DNA of 64,000 nt. Source: Acidobacteriota bacterium. GTDB taxonomy: Bacteria; Acidobacteriota; Blastocatellia; Pyrinomonadales; Pyrinomonadaceae. Under the pieces are notes generated by a model. The model ran no database searches, was not told the DNA's origin, and worked only from the letters and a program-made list of their open reading frames with translations. The DNA lies in assembly GCA_023436495.1 (NCBI GenBank), contig JAEZIT010000120.1, forward strand, positions 1-64,000. Direction: 5' to 3'. Below are positions 9,000-18,126 of the stretch, one piece after another. The first letter of the stretch is position 1. Each line of letters begins with the position of its first letter. The translations under genes and the position numbers were made by a program.

Positions 9000-9617
9000 A
9001 TGGATAGGTCGTCTGAACAGAGCGTTTACGAGTTCGACGATTACAGTTTCGACTCGAAACATTTGATGCTTTACCGGCACGGCGAAGCAATACCTCTTAC
9101 ACCCAAAGCCGCCGAGATACTCCGGGCCCTGATCCAACGCCAGGGCGACATCGTCAGCAAGGACGAACTGATGGAATTGGTCTGGCCGGAAACCGCCGTC
9201 GAAGAATCGAATGTATTCCTGTACATGTCACAGCTAAGAAAACTGCTCGGGAACCGCTCGGACGGCTGCCCCTATGTCGATACCTTCCGCCGCCGCGGCT
9301 ATCGGTTCTCCGGCGTCGCCCGCCCGGTAAGCGACGATAAAAAGCACGAGCATTACGCCTGGCTCGTCGACCTCGACGGCAAAGGCGAATCCACCGTCCT
9401 TACGGAATCCGGCCGAATGTACATGCTCCGCGATCCGCTGCTCGGCGACGTAAATGACGGCGTTGCCCCGCCGGAGTTTCCGTCCGAACAAACCTCGACC
9501 GACCGCCGGCCCAACAGCGGCCCGCCCCAAGTTCAAAATCGCGCCCGCCTCCTGTTCTTGACGATCGCTGCCGTCATCGCAATCATTTCAATGGTGGCTT
9601 ACATCTTGTTGGACTAG
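9000..9617 (+). CDS. tail-anchored winged-helix (OmpR/PhoB-type) regulator
   Basis: 205 residues. Residues ~10-105 form a transcriptional-regulator C-terminal winged helix: FDSKHLMLYRHGEAIPLTPKAAEILRALI, GDIVSKDELMELVWPE, the recognition-helix region ESNVFLYMSQLRKLLG and the wing YVDTFRRRGYRFSG. A linker of about 80 residues follows, then one transmembrane helix (LLFLTIAAVIAIISMVAYILLD) that ends the protein. The architecture resembles CadC-type membrane-bound regulators, but only a few residues remain on the far side of the membrane. Related acidobacterial proteins usually carry a PD40 or TPR domain there. It is divergent from the paralogous exported pair, which may be its targets. A TTG at 8955 is an alternative start. 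Confidence 0.85.
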   Translation: MDRSSEQSVYEFDDYSFDSKHLMLYRHGEAIPLTPKAAEILRALIQRQGDIVSKDELMELVWPETAVEESNVFLYMSQLRKLLGNRSDGCPYVDTFRRRGYRFSGVARPVSDDKKHEHYAWLVDLDGKGESTVLTESGRMYMLRDPLLGDVNDGVAPPEFPSEQTSTDRRPNSGPPQVQNRARLLFLTIAAVIAIISMVAYILLD

Positions 9618-9884
9618 GCCGGCGGGAACGCATGGAAGGACTCGGAGATGACCAAAGGCGCATGATCGGACTTTTCGTTTATCGAGAGGCACGACCGCCA
9701 TCGTCGGTAAGGAGGAGATCCTCGGAAATGACGGAGATGTCGGTACACTTAAGAGCTCGAAAACCCGCGCGCCGATCGGGCTCGAACGGGAATACCACTA
9801 TCCGCGGCCGGACGCGCCAACAAGCTGGGTAGGACGCGCCGCTAAGCGGTACCTTTGATGTCATCGTCCGAACGCGTCCGGACG

Positions 9885-11687
9885 CTAGCTTTCGTTCACC
9901 TTTAGAACGGCCAGGAAGGCCTCTTGCGGGATCTCTACGCGGCCGACCTTCTTCATTCGCTTCTTGCCTTCTTTCTGTTTTTCGAGCAGCTTGCGCTTGC
10001 GGCTGATGTCGCCGCCGTAGCATTTTGCGATAACGTTCTTGCCGACCGCCTTGACGGTTTCGCGGGCGATGACCTTGTTGCCGATGGCGGCCTGGATCGC
10101 GACCTCGAACATCTGCCGGGGGATAAGTTCTTTCATCTTAGCAGTTAGAAGCTTGCCCTTCGACGTGGCCGTACTGCTGTGCAGGATCAGGGACAGCGCG
10201 TCCACCGGCTCACCCGACACCAGGATATCGAGCTTCACGAGCTTGCTTTCTTTGTACCCCGACAGATGATAATCCAGCGACGCATAGCCTCGCGACACCG
10301 ATTTTAGGCGGTCATAGAAATCCAGAACGATCTCATTCAGCGGCAGCTCATATACCAGCATCACGCGATCCGTAGTGACATATTCGAATTTCTTCTGCAC
10401 CCCGCGCTTTTCGTCGAGCAGCGGCAAAATGCCGCCGAGGTACGCATCGCTCGTCAATATCGTCGCCTCAATGAACGGCTCCTCGATCTTCGCAATACGG
10501 CCCGTATCGGGCATTTTCGCCGGCGAATCGACCTCGGTCACCTCGCCGTCCGTCGTCGTGACCCGATACCGCACGCCCGGAGCCGTCGTTATCAGGTCCA
10601 AATTGAATTCGCGTTCGAGCCGTTCCTGAATGATCTCCATGTGCAGCAGGCCCAAAAAACCGCATCGGAAACCAAAGCCCAGCGCTGTCGATGATTCGGG
10701 CTCGTAAAAGAACGACGCGTCGTTCAAACGAAGCTTGTCCATCGCGTCCCGAAGGTCTTCGTACTGTGCCGAATCGGTCGGATACAGGCCGGCAAAGACC
10801 ATCGGCTTGACCTCCTGAAACCCCGGAAAAGGCTCTTTTGTCGGGTTCGCCGCCTCGGTGATCGTGTCGCCGATCTGGACGTCCGCGACCGTCTTTATAG
10901 ACGCCGTCAAAAACCCGACCTCGCCCGGCCCGAGCTCGTTGATAGGCGTCGCCTTCGGGCGGTTTACTCCTATCGTTTCAATAAGATACTCGCGACCGGT
11001 GTTGAAGAATTTCATCTTCGTGCCCTTTTGGATCGTTCCGTCGATCACGCGAAACAGCACGATCACGCCGCGGTACGAATCGTACCAACTATCGAAAATC
11101 AGGGCCTTCAACGGAGCGTTCCGATCGCCCTTTGGAGCCGGGACCTTAGCCACGACGGCCTCCAGCACGTCCTCGATCCCGAGGCCCGTTTTTGCCGAGG
11201 TCAAGACCGCTTCGCTCGAATCAAGGCCGATAATATTCTCGATCTGCTCCTTGATGCGGTCGGGTTCAGCGGAGGGCAGGTCGATCTTGTTCAAAACCGG
11301 AACAAGTTCGAGGTCATTTTCGAGCGCAAGATAAGTATTTGCAAGGGTTTGCGCCTCGACGCCCTGCGAAGCGTCCACGACCAGCAGCGCACCTTCGCAC
11401 GCGGAAAGCGAACGGGAAACTTCGTAACTGAAATCAACGTGCCCGGGCGTATCGATCAGGTTCAGGACATAATCACGGCCGTCCTTGGCCTTATAATCAA
11501 GCCGAACGGCGTGTGCCTTGATCGTGATGCCGCGTTCACGCTCAAGATCCATATTGTCCAAAAGCTGGTTCTCCATGTCGCGCTCAGCTACGGCGCCCGT
11601 TAGCTGCAGAATGCGATCCGCAAGCGTTGATTTGCCGTGATCGATATGCGCGATAATGGAAAAATTACGGATATTCTCAAGATTCAT
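9885..11687 (-). CDS. lepA: elongation factor 4 (LepA), ribosome back-translocating GTPase
   Basis: 600 residues, the standard LepA length. G1 is [10 protein letters not shown]2 lies in [10 protein letters not shown]3 is DTPGHVDF, G4 is NKIDLP and G5 is [11 protein letters not shown]-like domains II, III and V follow ([21 protein letters not shown] is a diagnostic LepA stretch), with the LepA-specific C-terminal domain containing [42 protein letters not shown] and [10 protein letters not shown]. It acts on stalled ribosomes in the cytoplasm. It is a single gene facing the winged-helix gene, with 267 bp of no recognisable content between their ends. Confidence 0.98.
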   Translation of the reverse strand: MNLENIRNFSIIAHIDHGKSTLADRILQLTGAVAERDMENQLLDNMDLERERGITIKAHAVRLDYKAKDGRDYVLNLIDTPGHVDFSYEVSRSLSACEGALLVVDASQGVEAQTLANTYLALENDLELVPVLNKIDLPSAEPDRIKEQIENIIGLDSSEAVLTSAKTGLGIEDVLEAVVAKVPAPKGDRNAPLKALIFDSWYDSYRGVIVLFRVIDGTIQKGTKMKFFNTGREYLIETIGVNRPKATPINELGPGEVGFLTASIKTVADVQIGDTITEAANPTKEPFPGFQEVKPMVFAGLYPTDSAQYEDLRDAMDKLRLNDASFFYEPESSTALGFGFRCGFLGLLHMEIIQERLEREFNLDLITTAPGVRYRVTTTDGEVTEVDSPAKMPDTGRIAKIEEPFIEATILTSDAYLGGILPLLDEKRGVQKKFEYVTTDRVMLVYELPLNEIVLDFYDRLKSVSRGYASLDYHLSGYKESKLVKLDILVSGEPVDALSLILHSSTATSKGKLLTAKMKELIPRQMFEVAIQAAIGNKVIARETVKAVGKNVIAKCYGGDISRKRKLLEKQKEGKKRMKKVGRVEIPQEAFLAVLKVNES

Positions 11688-11882
11688 ACTTCAAAAAAAG
11701 CGAATAGATTACAATATCAGAACGCACTAAAATCCGCATCCGGAATACGTACCGGAAACCCTGCCGGACGTGCCCGTTCGTTAAATTATTTATTGCCCGC
11801 CCGTGCAAATGTTTGATATAGTTTGTCTATATTCGAGAGTTATAAGTATTTTGAACGCAAGTTTTGCGGATAGGAGATAAAC

Positions 11883-12320
11883 ATGAGACACGAATACGAC
11901 AGGGACGACGCAAGCGCAGGTACGAAACTCACCTATTTATTGATCGGCGGCGGCATCGGAGCCGTGATCGCCCTGCTGTTCGCTCCAAAATCGGGCCAGG
12001 AGCTTCGCGGCGACATTGCCGATGCCACACGAAAGGGCATAGAAAAAGGCAAGGAGACCGCTACCCAGCTTCAGGAACGTGCCGGCGAATATTACGAGGT
12101 CGGACGCGAGCGCGCCACTGAGCTTTATCAGACCGGCCGTGAGAGGGCCGAAGAGCTTAGGGAAAAGGCCAAAACTGCGGCCGCTCGTTCGGCAAATCCG
12201 TTCACCGCGGCCGTCGAGGCCGGAAAAGAAGCCTATTCTGCCGAAAAACGTAAGAATGAGGCCAAATCGATATCGGAAGGCCGTCCGAGCTATCCGGTCG
12301 ATGAGACAGAGAACAGTTAA
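11883..12320 (+). CDS. YtxH-domain membrane protein
   Basis: 145 residues behind an AGGAGA ribosome binding site. A short polar N-terminus leads into a glycine-rich membrane helix (LTYLLIGGGIGAVIALLFAPKSGQELR), the characteristic YtxH start including the AP-x-x-G-x-E/K-LR signature. A long charged amphipathic helix or coiled coil follows (ETATQLQERAGEYYEVGRERATELYQTGRERAEELREKAK) with heptad-like repeats of the type GRERA-x-EL. YtxH proteins are often stress-induced; a precise role is not known. The next gene starts 9 bp downstream and also encodes an N-terminally anchored coiled coil, so the two products probably work together at the cytoplasmic membrane. Confidence 0.85.
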   Translation: MRHEYDRDDASAGTKLTYLLIGGGIGAVIALLFAPKSGQELRGDIADATRKGIEKGKETATQLQERAGEYYEVGRERATELYQTGRERAEELREKAKTAAARSANPFTAAVEAGKEAYSAEKRKNEAKSISEGRPSYPVDETENS

Positions 12321-12329
12321 ATCTGATTT

Positions 12330-12869
12330 ATGAATGCGAATGATCCACAGTTCTGGATGATGGTCGCATCGATCGTGATCGCCGTGTGTTTTATCGTTAT
12401 GGCGATCGCGATGATCGCCATCGCGATTATCGTGCGAAAGGTCGTCGGTACGGTCAAACGTGTCGAAGAGCGCGTCGAGCCGCTGATCAGCAAGGTTGAC
12501 GCCATGAGCACGCAGGGCAGGGAGATGTCCGTATACTTTACAGAAGTGACGTCAAACCTTTCAAAAGCAACGGGTTACCTTGCCGATTCAACCGAGCTTA
12601 TACGGGACGAAGTTGCCGAGCTCAAACTGCTCGTGGGCGAGACGGCCGTCGTCGCCCGAGACAAGGTGCAGATGGTCAGCCGGAGCATCGACAAGACGCA
12701 TTCGCAGGTCCTCGACACGACCCAGTTCGTTCAGGTCAAGATCGTCGAACCGGCCCGCGAGGTCGCCGCTATCATGGCAGGCGTAAAAAAAGGCCTGGAG
12801 GTCCTTTTCGCACCCGCGCCTAAACAGATCGACCGCGTATATCACGAGGAAGAAATGTTCATCGGATAA
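12330..12869 (+). CDS. DUF948-like membrane-anchored coiled-coil protein
   Basis: 179 residues. There is one N-terminal transmembrane helix (WMMVASIVIAVCFIVMAIAMIAIAIIV), then a long helical region with heptads (VKRVEERVEPLISKVDAMSTQ, LSKATGYLADSTELIRDEVAELK) and a short C-terminal tail (EVLFAPAPKQ). The arrangement resembles DUF948 proteins, which are commonly encoded beside YtxH genes, as here (9 bp gap). A role in envelope stress or membrane scaffolding is inference from the family. A bidirectional terminator follows. Confidence 0.75.
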   Translation: MNANDPQFWMMVASIVIAVCFIVMAIAMIAIAIIVRKVVGTVKRVEERVEPLISKVDAMSTQGREMSVYFTEVTSNLSKATGYLADSTELIRDEVAELKLLVGETAVVARDKVQMVSRSIDKTHSQVLDTTQFVQVKIVEPAREVAAIMAGVKKGLEVLFAPAPKQIDRVYHEEEMFIG

Positions 12870-12891
12870 GTATTTCTGTGCATCAATACAT

Positions 12892-12925
12892 TAAAAGAGG
12901 CCGCCCGTTCGGGCAGCCTCTTTTT
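12892..12925. terminator. bidirectional intrinsic terminator
   Basis: AAGAGGCCGCCC, loop GTTC, GGGCAGCCTCTTTTT. The long GC-rich stem with A-tract and T-tract on the two sides separates the convergent YtxH/DUF948 operon and the Spy-like gene. Confidence 0.88.
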
Positions 12926-12944
12926 GGTTTCGGCTTAGTGCCGG

Positions 12945-13487
12945 TTAGTTATTCGGTGCGGGAGCTGCTTTTTTCTGCTCGCGAAGAGCTTTGCGTTCCG
13001 CCCGTCGTTTTTCCATCTCAGCCTTTCGGGCCTCGACCTGTGCTCGCTGTTCCGGCGTCAGGATAGAAAGGACTTGCTGATGAAGAACCTCCATCTTGGC
13101 CTTTTGCTGGTCACGGAATGACTGCATGCGTGCTTTTTGGTCATCGGTCAGCGTGCCGGCACGGCGTGCCTGCATCAGCGACTTCATTTCCTCCATCGTT
13201 GCCTGGTCAGGTTTGTTGGCTTCATGAAGCGCCTTGATCTGTTCTTTCTGCGCGTCCGTCAGATCGATGCCGCGAAGTCCGAACATCATTCTGCCGCCGC
13301 GACCGTGCATTCCTTTGAAGCCTCGGCGGCCTTCACCGCGCTTGCCCCAACCGCGCTGGCCCTTTTCCTGTTTCTGAACGCCGTCCTGCGTGGACGGTTT
13401 TGCGTCCTGGGCCACGGCGAACGTTGTAAATGCGACAGCCGCGAACACCATGGTGATCAGGGAAGAGATCTTAGTTTTTAATGACAT
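12945..13487 (-). CDS. periplasmic Spy/CpxP-like LTxxQ protein
   Basis: 180 residues. The ATG at 13487 is preceded by AAGAGG and opens a signal peptide (KISSLITMVFAAVAFTTFAVAQ). The mature N-terminal part is basic and Gly/Arg-rich (GWGKRGEGRRGFKGMHGRGGR). Three LTxxQ-type motifs follow, LTDAQKEQIK, LTDDQKARMQ and LTPEQRAQVE, embedded in long amphipathic helices, and the C-terminus is Lys/Arg-rich. Spy and CpxP of enterobacteria share these motifs and act as periplasmic chaperones or stress-signalling inhibitors. A chaperone-like role here is inference. Single-gene unit, convergent with the YtxH operon. Confidence 0.85.
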   Translation of the reverse strand: MSLKTKISSLITMVFAAVAFTTFAVAQDAKPSTQDGVQKQEKGQRGWGKRGEGRRGFKGMHGRGGRMMFGLRGIDLTDAQKEQIKALHEANKPDQATMEEMKSLMQARRAGTLTDDQKARMQSFRDQQKAKMEVLHQQVLSILTPEQRAQVEARKAEMEKRRAERKALREQKKAAPAPNN

Positions 13488-13654
13488 TTTTGTACCTCTT
13501 AGAATTTTAATGTGCGAGAATATCGCATCTTTCGTGATTAAGACGCATCCGGCCCTCATTTTGTCTATCGTTTTTTCGTCTAAAAATGTAAAGAAATGTC
13601 AGCACGCGCGGCGTTCGGCGCTCTGAAACGCCTTTAATGATTTAACATTTGCGG

Positions 13655-13669
13655 TTTTAGACGCTAAAA
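13655..13669. promoter_or_regulatory. inverted repeat upstream of dxs
   Basis: TTTTAG-ACG-CTAAAA is a perfect 6-bp inverted repeat about 40 bp before the dxs start. Its position would overlap or adjoin the promoter, so it could be an operator, though a chance A/T-rich palindrome is possible. Confidence 0.3.
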
Positions 13670-13705
13670 TGCGTGTTTTGAGTATCATTTGCCAGTGAGT
13701 TTTTA

Positions 13706-15637
13706 ATGAGATTTTTATCCGAGATCAATTCCCCGGCCGATCTTCGGCAGCTTCGCCCTGAAGACCTGCAGGAAGTTGCCGATGAGGTGCGGGCCTTTAT
13801 CCTTGATACCTGTTCGCGTATTGGCGGACACACGGGCGCGTCGCTTGGCGCGGTCGAACTAGCCGTCGCGATGCATTACGTTTTCGATACGCCGAAAGAC
13901 CGGCTCGTCTGGGACGTCGGCCATCAGGCGTACGCCCACAAGATCCTGACGGGACGTCGCGACGAATTTCACACGATCAAACAGGACGGCGGAATTTCGG
14001 GATTCCTTAGGCGCGACGAATCTGAATATGACGCATTTGGCGCGGGCCACGCGTCAACGTCATTATCCGCGGCGCTCGGAATGGCGGTCGCCCGCGATAA
14101 GAAGAAGGAAGACTTCCACGTTTGCGCGCTCATTGGCGATTCCTCGCTTGCCGGTGGCATGGCGATGGAAGCATTGAACCAGGCAGGCCACTTGAAGACG
14201 CGGCTGATCGTCTTGTTGAACGACAACGATATGTCGATCGCACCGGCAGTAGGCGCTCTGACGCGATATCTCAACCGTATCAAAGAAGCGCAGAGCTATC
14301 ATTGGCTCAAGGAAGAGGTCGGCGACACGCTTGATTCCGTGCCCGGGTTCGGCCACAGCCTCCGCAAAGCTGCCAAGACCGTCAAGGACGCCATCGCAGC
14401 CGCGGTTCTGCCCGGAGCTCTCGTAAATGAACTCGGTTTCAAATACATCGGCTATGTTGACGGGCATAATGTCGAGATGCTCGTCCACGCCCTTGAAGAA
14501 GCTAAAAAGATCGACGATGGGCCGGTGATCGTCCATGCGTTGACCACCAAAGGCAAGGGCTACCCGAGCAGCGAATCAAATTATTACGCATGGCATGCGA
14601 CGGGGCCGTTCGACATCAAGACCGGAAAGCCTGTGAAATCCGCGTCCGCGCCGGTCGCGCCGACATATACGCACGTTTTCGGGGAGACGATGTGCGAGAT
14701 AATGGCCGATAACGAAAAGGTCGTCGCGCTTACCGCCGCGATGCCGGACGGTACCGGGGTCGATAAGGTTCTGGAACGGTTTCCGGAACGTTCATTCGAC
14801 GTCGGCATTGCCGAACAGCACGCCGTGACATTCTGCGCCGGAATGGCATGTGAAGGCTTAAAACCCGTTGCGGCAATATATTCCACCTTCCTGCAGCGCG
14901 GTTTCGATCAGGTGATCCACGATGTTTGCCTGCAGAAACTCGACGTAACCTTCGCGATGGACCGAGCGGGAATTGTCGGCGCCGACGGCCCGACGCATCA
15001 CGGCCTGCTTGATATTTCATATCTTCGCGGTTATCCGAATATCGTTTTGATGGCGCCGAAGGATGAGGCGGAGCTCCGCGACATGATGCTGACGGCGATC
15101 GATCATAATGGCCCTGCCGCCTTGCGATTCCCGCGCGGCAACGGCGTCGGCGTCGATATTTCGGCACCGCCGAAGCTTATCGAGATCGGCAAGGGCGAGA
15201 TCCTGCGCGAGGGCGCGGGCGATGTAGCGGTCCTCGCCTACGGATCGATGGTCTATCCGTCGCTCGGTGCCGCCGAACGTATGGCTGCACAGGGCGTCGA
15301 GGCAACGGTCGCCAATGCAAGGTTCGTCAAACCGCTAGACCGTGAGCTGATACTTTCACTCGCAGCGAACAACCGTATTCTCGTAACGGTAGAAGAAGCA
15401 TATCTCGCCGGCGGTTTCGGTTCGGCTGTCATGGAGCTGCTCGAACATGAAGGCATGTTGGGAAGTGTCCGGTTAGTACGCATGGGCGTTCCCGACGAGA
15501 TAGTAACGCACGGCGACCCGAAACGGCTGCTCGGAAAATACGGACTTGATGCGGACGGGATCGCCGCAAAGGCCCTGTCCGTTCTGAACGAGATCAGCGG
15601 AACTTCGGCCAAACCGCGTCTGAAAGCGGTAAAGTGA
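13706..15637 (+). CDS. dxs: 1-deoxy-D-xylulose-5-phosphate synthase
   Basis: 643 residues. It makes DXP from pyruvate and glyceraldehyde 3-phosphate, the first step of the MEP isoprenoid pathway, using thiamine diphosphate. Visible features are SLGAVELAVAMHYVFDTPKDRLVWDVGHQAYAHKILTGRRD (split across the N-terminal domain), the TPP/metal motif GDSSLAGGMAMEALNQAG ... NDNDMSIA, YVDGHNVEML, and the transketolase middle domain with MPDGTGVD, GIAEQHAVTFCAGMA, DRAGIVGADGPTHHG. The C-terminal transketolase domain is complete. The first gene of a likely three-gene unit with the DsbA-like and VKOR genes (32 bp gap), although no functional link between isoprenoid and disulfide pathways is evident apart from VKOR's use of quinones. 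Confidence 0.97.
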   Translation: MRFLSEINSPADLRQLRPEDLQEVADEVRAFILDTCSRIGGHTGASLGAVELAVAMHYVFDTPKDRLVWDVGHQAYAHKILTGRRDEFHTIKQDGGISGFLRRDESEYDAFGAGHASTSLSAALGMAVARDKKKEDFHVCALIGDSSLAGGMAMEALNQAGHLKTRLIVLLNDNDMSIAPAVGALTRYLNRIKEAQSYHWLKEEVGDTLDSVPGFGHSLRKAAKTVKDAIAAAVLPGALVNELGFKYIGYVDGHNVEMLVHALEEAKKIDDGPVIVHALTTKGKGYPSSESNYYAWHATGPFDIKTGKPVKSASAPVAPTYTHVFGETMCEIMADNEKVVALTAAMPDGTGVDKVLERFPERSFDVGIAEQHAVTFCAGMACEGLKPVAAIYSTFLQRGFDQVIHDVCLQKLDVTFAMDRAGIVGADGPTHHGLLDISYLRGYPNIVLMAPKDEAELRDMMLTAIDHNGPAALRFPRGNGVGVDISAPPKLIEIGKGEILREGAGDVAVLAYGSMVYPSLGAAERMAAQGVEATVANARFVKPLDRELILSLAANNRILVTVEEAYLAGGFGSAVMELLEHEGMLGSVRLVRMGVPDEIVTHGDPKRLLGKYGLDADGIAAKALSVLNEISGTSAKPRLKAVK

Positions 15638-15669
15638 CCGTAACGGATTTCCTGTATAGAATTAAATAG

Positions 15670-16437
15670 ATGAAAAAAGAAGAAAAGAAAAGCAGCGGAA
15701 TTCCGCTCGTTATCATTGTACTCGTGCTCGTCCTGGTCGTAGTTGGTGGTTGGTGGTTCTACAATTCGTCGAAACCTTCGCCGAATGCTAACCGCGCGGC
15801 AAATGCTACAAATGCTGCCCGTGCAAACCAGGCGAACGCACCGATCGGGGCACAGCCGCCAAATATGCTCGGCTCGCCGACGGCAACCGTGACGGTCGAG
15901 GAATTTGCCGATTTCCAATGCCCGACATGTGCCACGGTCCATCCCGCGTTGAAACAGGTCCAGTCGCGTTACGGAAGCAAGATCAAGTTCATCTTCCGAA
16001 ACTTTCCGCTTTCGATGCATGACAAGGCTTACAGCGCCGCCGTTGCTGCCGAAGCTGCGGGAATGCAGGGCAGGTTCTGGGACATGCAGAACCAGCTTTT
16101 CCAAAACCAGCAGGCCTGGTCGAGCAATCCGAACTACATGCAGTTGTTCACGACCTACGCCGAGAATATTGGCCTTAACGTGGAACAGTTCCGCAATGAC
16201 ATGGCCGGTATGCAGGCAAAATCGCGTGTTGATGCCGACCTGCAGCGTGCCCGCGGCCTGAATGTCAATTCGACGCCGACCGTTTACGTAAACGGCAAGC
16301 AGGCGCCCTCGGTCACCGTCGATATACTTTCGCAAATGATCGACGCCGAACTGCAATCCGCGGCCGCACAGCCTGCGGGAAATACTGCCCCGGCAAATTC
16401 TGCTCCGGCCAATGCCGCACCGGCTAACACGAAATGA
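15670..16437 (+). CDS. membrane-anchored DsbA-like thiol oxidoreductase
   Basis: 255 residues. A lysine-rich N-terminus and one transmembrane helix (IPLVIIVLVLVLVVVGGWWF) anchor it, an Asn/Ala-rich linker follows, then a DsbA/DSBA-thioredoxin domain from about residue 75. The active site is FADFQCPTCATVHP (C-P-T-C), and the cis-proline loop is NSTPTVYVNGK. The helical insertion (NFPLSMHDKAYSAAVAAEAAG ... FWDMQNQLFQNQ) is typical of the BdbD/DsbA-like family. The C-terminal tail is an Ala/Pro/Asn repeat (APANSAPANAAPAN). It should oxidise extracytoplasmic cysteines. Its stop overlaps the start of a VKOR gene (ATGATGA), the expected reoxidation partner. Confidence 0.92.
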   Translation: MKKEEKKSSGIPLVIIVLVLVLVVVGGWWFYNSSKPSPNANRAANATNAARANQANAPIGAQPPNMLGSPTATVTVEEFADFQCPTCATVHPALKQVQSRYGSKIKFIFRNFPLSMHDKAYSAAVAAEAAGMQGRFWDMQNQLFQNQQAWSSNPNYMQLFTTYAENIGLNVEQFRNDMAGMQAKSRVDADLQRARGLNVNSTPTVYVNGKQAPSVTVDILSQMIDAELQSAAAQPAGNTAPANSAPANAAPANTK

Positions 16438-16886
16438 TGACTGAAGGATCCGCGATCTCGAATCAAAGTTCGATAGCAAAACTGCCTCTTCTGGCGGCGA
16501 TCATCGCATTGATCGGGGTCGCGGATTCCGTCTATCTTACCGTAAAGCATTTTACTGCAGAACCCGTACCCTGCAGCCTGATCTCGGGCTGCGAGACGGT
16601 TTTGACAAGCTCATATGCCGAGATCGGCGGCATCCCGCTGGCGGCTCTCGGAGCGCTCGCGTATTTTGCGGCGTTCTCACTTGCGCTGCTTGCCGCATTC
16701 GGCAGCCGCCTGATGTGGAGCCTCTTTGGCGCCCAGGTGATCATAATGGCACTCGTGACGCTTTGGCTCACATATCTCCAAGCGTTCGTCATCGGAGCCT
16801 TCTGCCAATTCTGCCTACTTTCAGCGGCCACCACCACGCTCTTGCTTCTCATATTCATTATTTCGCGCTTTTTTTCGCGAAATTGA
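16434..16886 (+). CDS. vitamin K epoxide reductase (VKOR) family protein
   Basis: 150 residues with four or five membrane helices. The loop cysteines are in VPCSLISGCETV and the membrane C-x-x-C active site is in GAFCQFCLLSAATT, preceded by the conserved Ser/Thr region. The protein length corresponds to a stand-alone VKOR domain. In bacteria lacking DsbB, VKOR reoxidises a DsbA-like partner and passes electrons to quinone. Here the coding region overlaps the upstream DsbA-like gene by 4 bp, so translational coupling and pairing of the two products are very likely. Confidence 0.93.
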   Translation: MMTEGSAISNQSSIAKLPLLAAIIALIGVADSVYLTVKHFTAEPVPCSLISGCETVLTSSYAEIGGIPLAALGALAYFAAFSLALLAAFGSRLMWSLFGAQVIIMALVTLWLTYLQAFVIGAFCQFCLLSAATTTLLLLIFIISRFFSRN

Positions 16887-16982
16887 TCCGACTTTAAAAC
16901 CGACTTGTGATTCCCGGCGAATACTACTTCGACCGGCGGAAATTATCTGCCGTGCTGAAAATTCGACAAAGGGAGAACTAAA

Positions 16983-17501
16983 ATGAAGAGGTTTGTATTA
17001 GGATTAGCGTTAGTATTGTTCGTGGGTTCTGTTTCCGTTTCGGCTCAAATGACGGCGGCGTCCGGCAAGGCGAAAAGGGCGGCAGAGACGAAGAAAGATA
17101 TTGTTGACACCGCGGTGTCGGCAGGCATGTTCAAGACCTTGGTGGCAGCGGTACAGGCGGCCGGATTGGTAGACACACTGAAAGGCGACGGGCCGTTCAC
17201 CGTTTTCGCTCCGACCGACGAGGCGTTTGCCAAACTGCCGGCGGGTACGGTTGACAATCTTCTGAAACCGGAAAACAAAGACATGCTTGTTAAGATCCTT
17301 ACGTATCATGTGGTTCCGGGAAACGCGTTGGCTGCCGACGTCGTGAAGCAGAATTCGTGGAAAACCGTCCAGGGACAGGACTTAATGATCAAGGCGAGGG
17401 ACGGAAAGGTGATGATAAACAAATCGAACGTAGTGAAGACGGACATCGCCGCATCGAACGGGACGATCCACGTAATCGACAGCGTTTTGATGCCAAAGTA
17501 G
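16983..17501 (+). CDS. exported fasciclin (FAS1) domain protein
   Basis: 172 residues. The start has GGGAGAAC upstream and a signal peptide follows ([22 protein letters not shown]). A single FAS1 domain spans residues ~38-172 with the H1 region [17 protein letters not shown], the central [16 protein letters not shown] and the H2-like [19 protein letters not shown]1 domains mediate adhesion in exported proteins. It lies 67 bp upstream of an ECF sigma/anti-sigma pair on the same strand. In Mycobacterium the FAS1 proteins MPT70/MPT83 are controlled by SigK-RskA, so this gene may be a target of the neighbouring sigma factor. Confidence 0.93.
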   Translation: MKRFVLGLALVLFVGSVSVSAQMTAASGKAKRAAETKKDIVDTAVSAGMFKTLVAAVQAAGLVDTLKGDGPFTVFAPTDEAFAKLPAGTVDNLLKPENKDMLVKILTYHVVPGNALAADVVKQNSWKTVQGQDLMIKARDGKVMINKSNVVKTDIAASNGTIHVIDSVLMPK

Positions 17502-17568
17502 GGATTGGGCTTTAAATTCGGAAGGGAATAGATTAGTGTAAGCGAACCCAAATTATTCGGAATAACAT

Positions 17569-18126
17569 TTGGCTCAAGCTATATTAAAACGCATAGCACT
17601 AGGAGACAGGTCCGCCGTCGATGATTGTCTTGACGCGTACGGCGGCCTGATCTGGTCTATTGCGCGGAAGATGCTCCGAAATTCTGACGAAGCCGAAGAC
17701 GCGGTGCAGGAGGTTTTCATTGATATTTGGAAGAACGCCGGCAGATTTGATGAAACACAATCATCTGAGACTACGTTCGTCGCAATGATAGCGCGGCGGC
17801 GTATCATCGACCGGATACGTTCTGCGAACCGGCGTATCTCGGCTGATTCGCTTGATGAAGTGATGACGGAACCGGCCCAACGCGGCGACGAAAAGATCCA
17901 GATCTGCGTTGAAGCCCGCGAGGCAGCAAAGGCGATGAATGCTTTGCGTCCCGAACAGCGACAAGTACTTGAGCTATCGATAGTTCAGGGACTATCTCAT
18001 CAGGAGATCGCAGATGCCACCGGGATGCCGCTGGGAACCGTCAAAACGCATGCACGGCGGGGACTTCTTTTGGCTCGGGAATATTTGGGATTGGGGAATT
18101 CGGGCGGTAAGGAGGTGACGGTATGA
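17569..18126 (+). CDS. ECF-type sigma factor (SigK-like)
   Basis: 185 residues from a TTG start with GGAATAACA upstream. Sigma region 2 spans DAYGGLIWSIARKMLRNSDEAEDAVQEVFIDIWKNAGRFD, split between recognisable helices, and continues into FVAMIARRRIIDRIRSANRR. Region 4 is LRPEQRQVLELSIVQGLSHQEIADATGMPLGTVKTHARRGLLLAREYL with a clear helix-turn-helix. The stop overlaps the start of the anti-sigma gene (ATGA type), the usual coupling. It should direct RNA polymerase to a small regulon, perhaps including the FAS1 gene just upstream. The SigK-like label is based on domain pattern and context, not on a phylogeny. Confidence 0.9.
   Translation: MAQAILKRIALGDRSAVDDCLDAYGGLIWSIARKMLRNSDEAEDAVQEVFIDIWKNAGRFDETQSSETTFVAMIARRRIIDRIRSANRRISADSLDEVMTEPAQRGDEKIQICVEAREAAKAMNALRPEQRQVLELSIVQGLSHQEIADATGMPLGTVKTHARRGLLLAREYLGLGNSGGKEVTV

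Noticed and set aside
9618..9884. Possible small gene between the winged-helix gene and lepA
   Set aside because: Only a 66-codon frame without ribosome binding site or plausible protein composition; the gap appears empty.
15253..16479. Long open frame opposite dxs and the DsbA-like gene (408 codons)
   Set aside because: Spans two well-supported genes on the other strand; Arg/Ser-rich with no domain.
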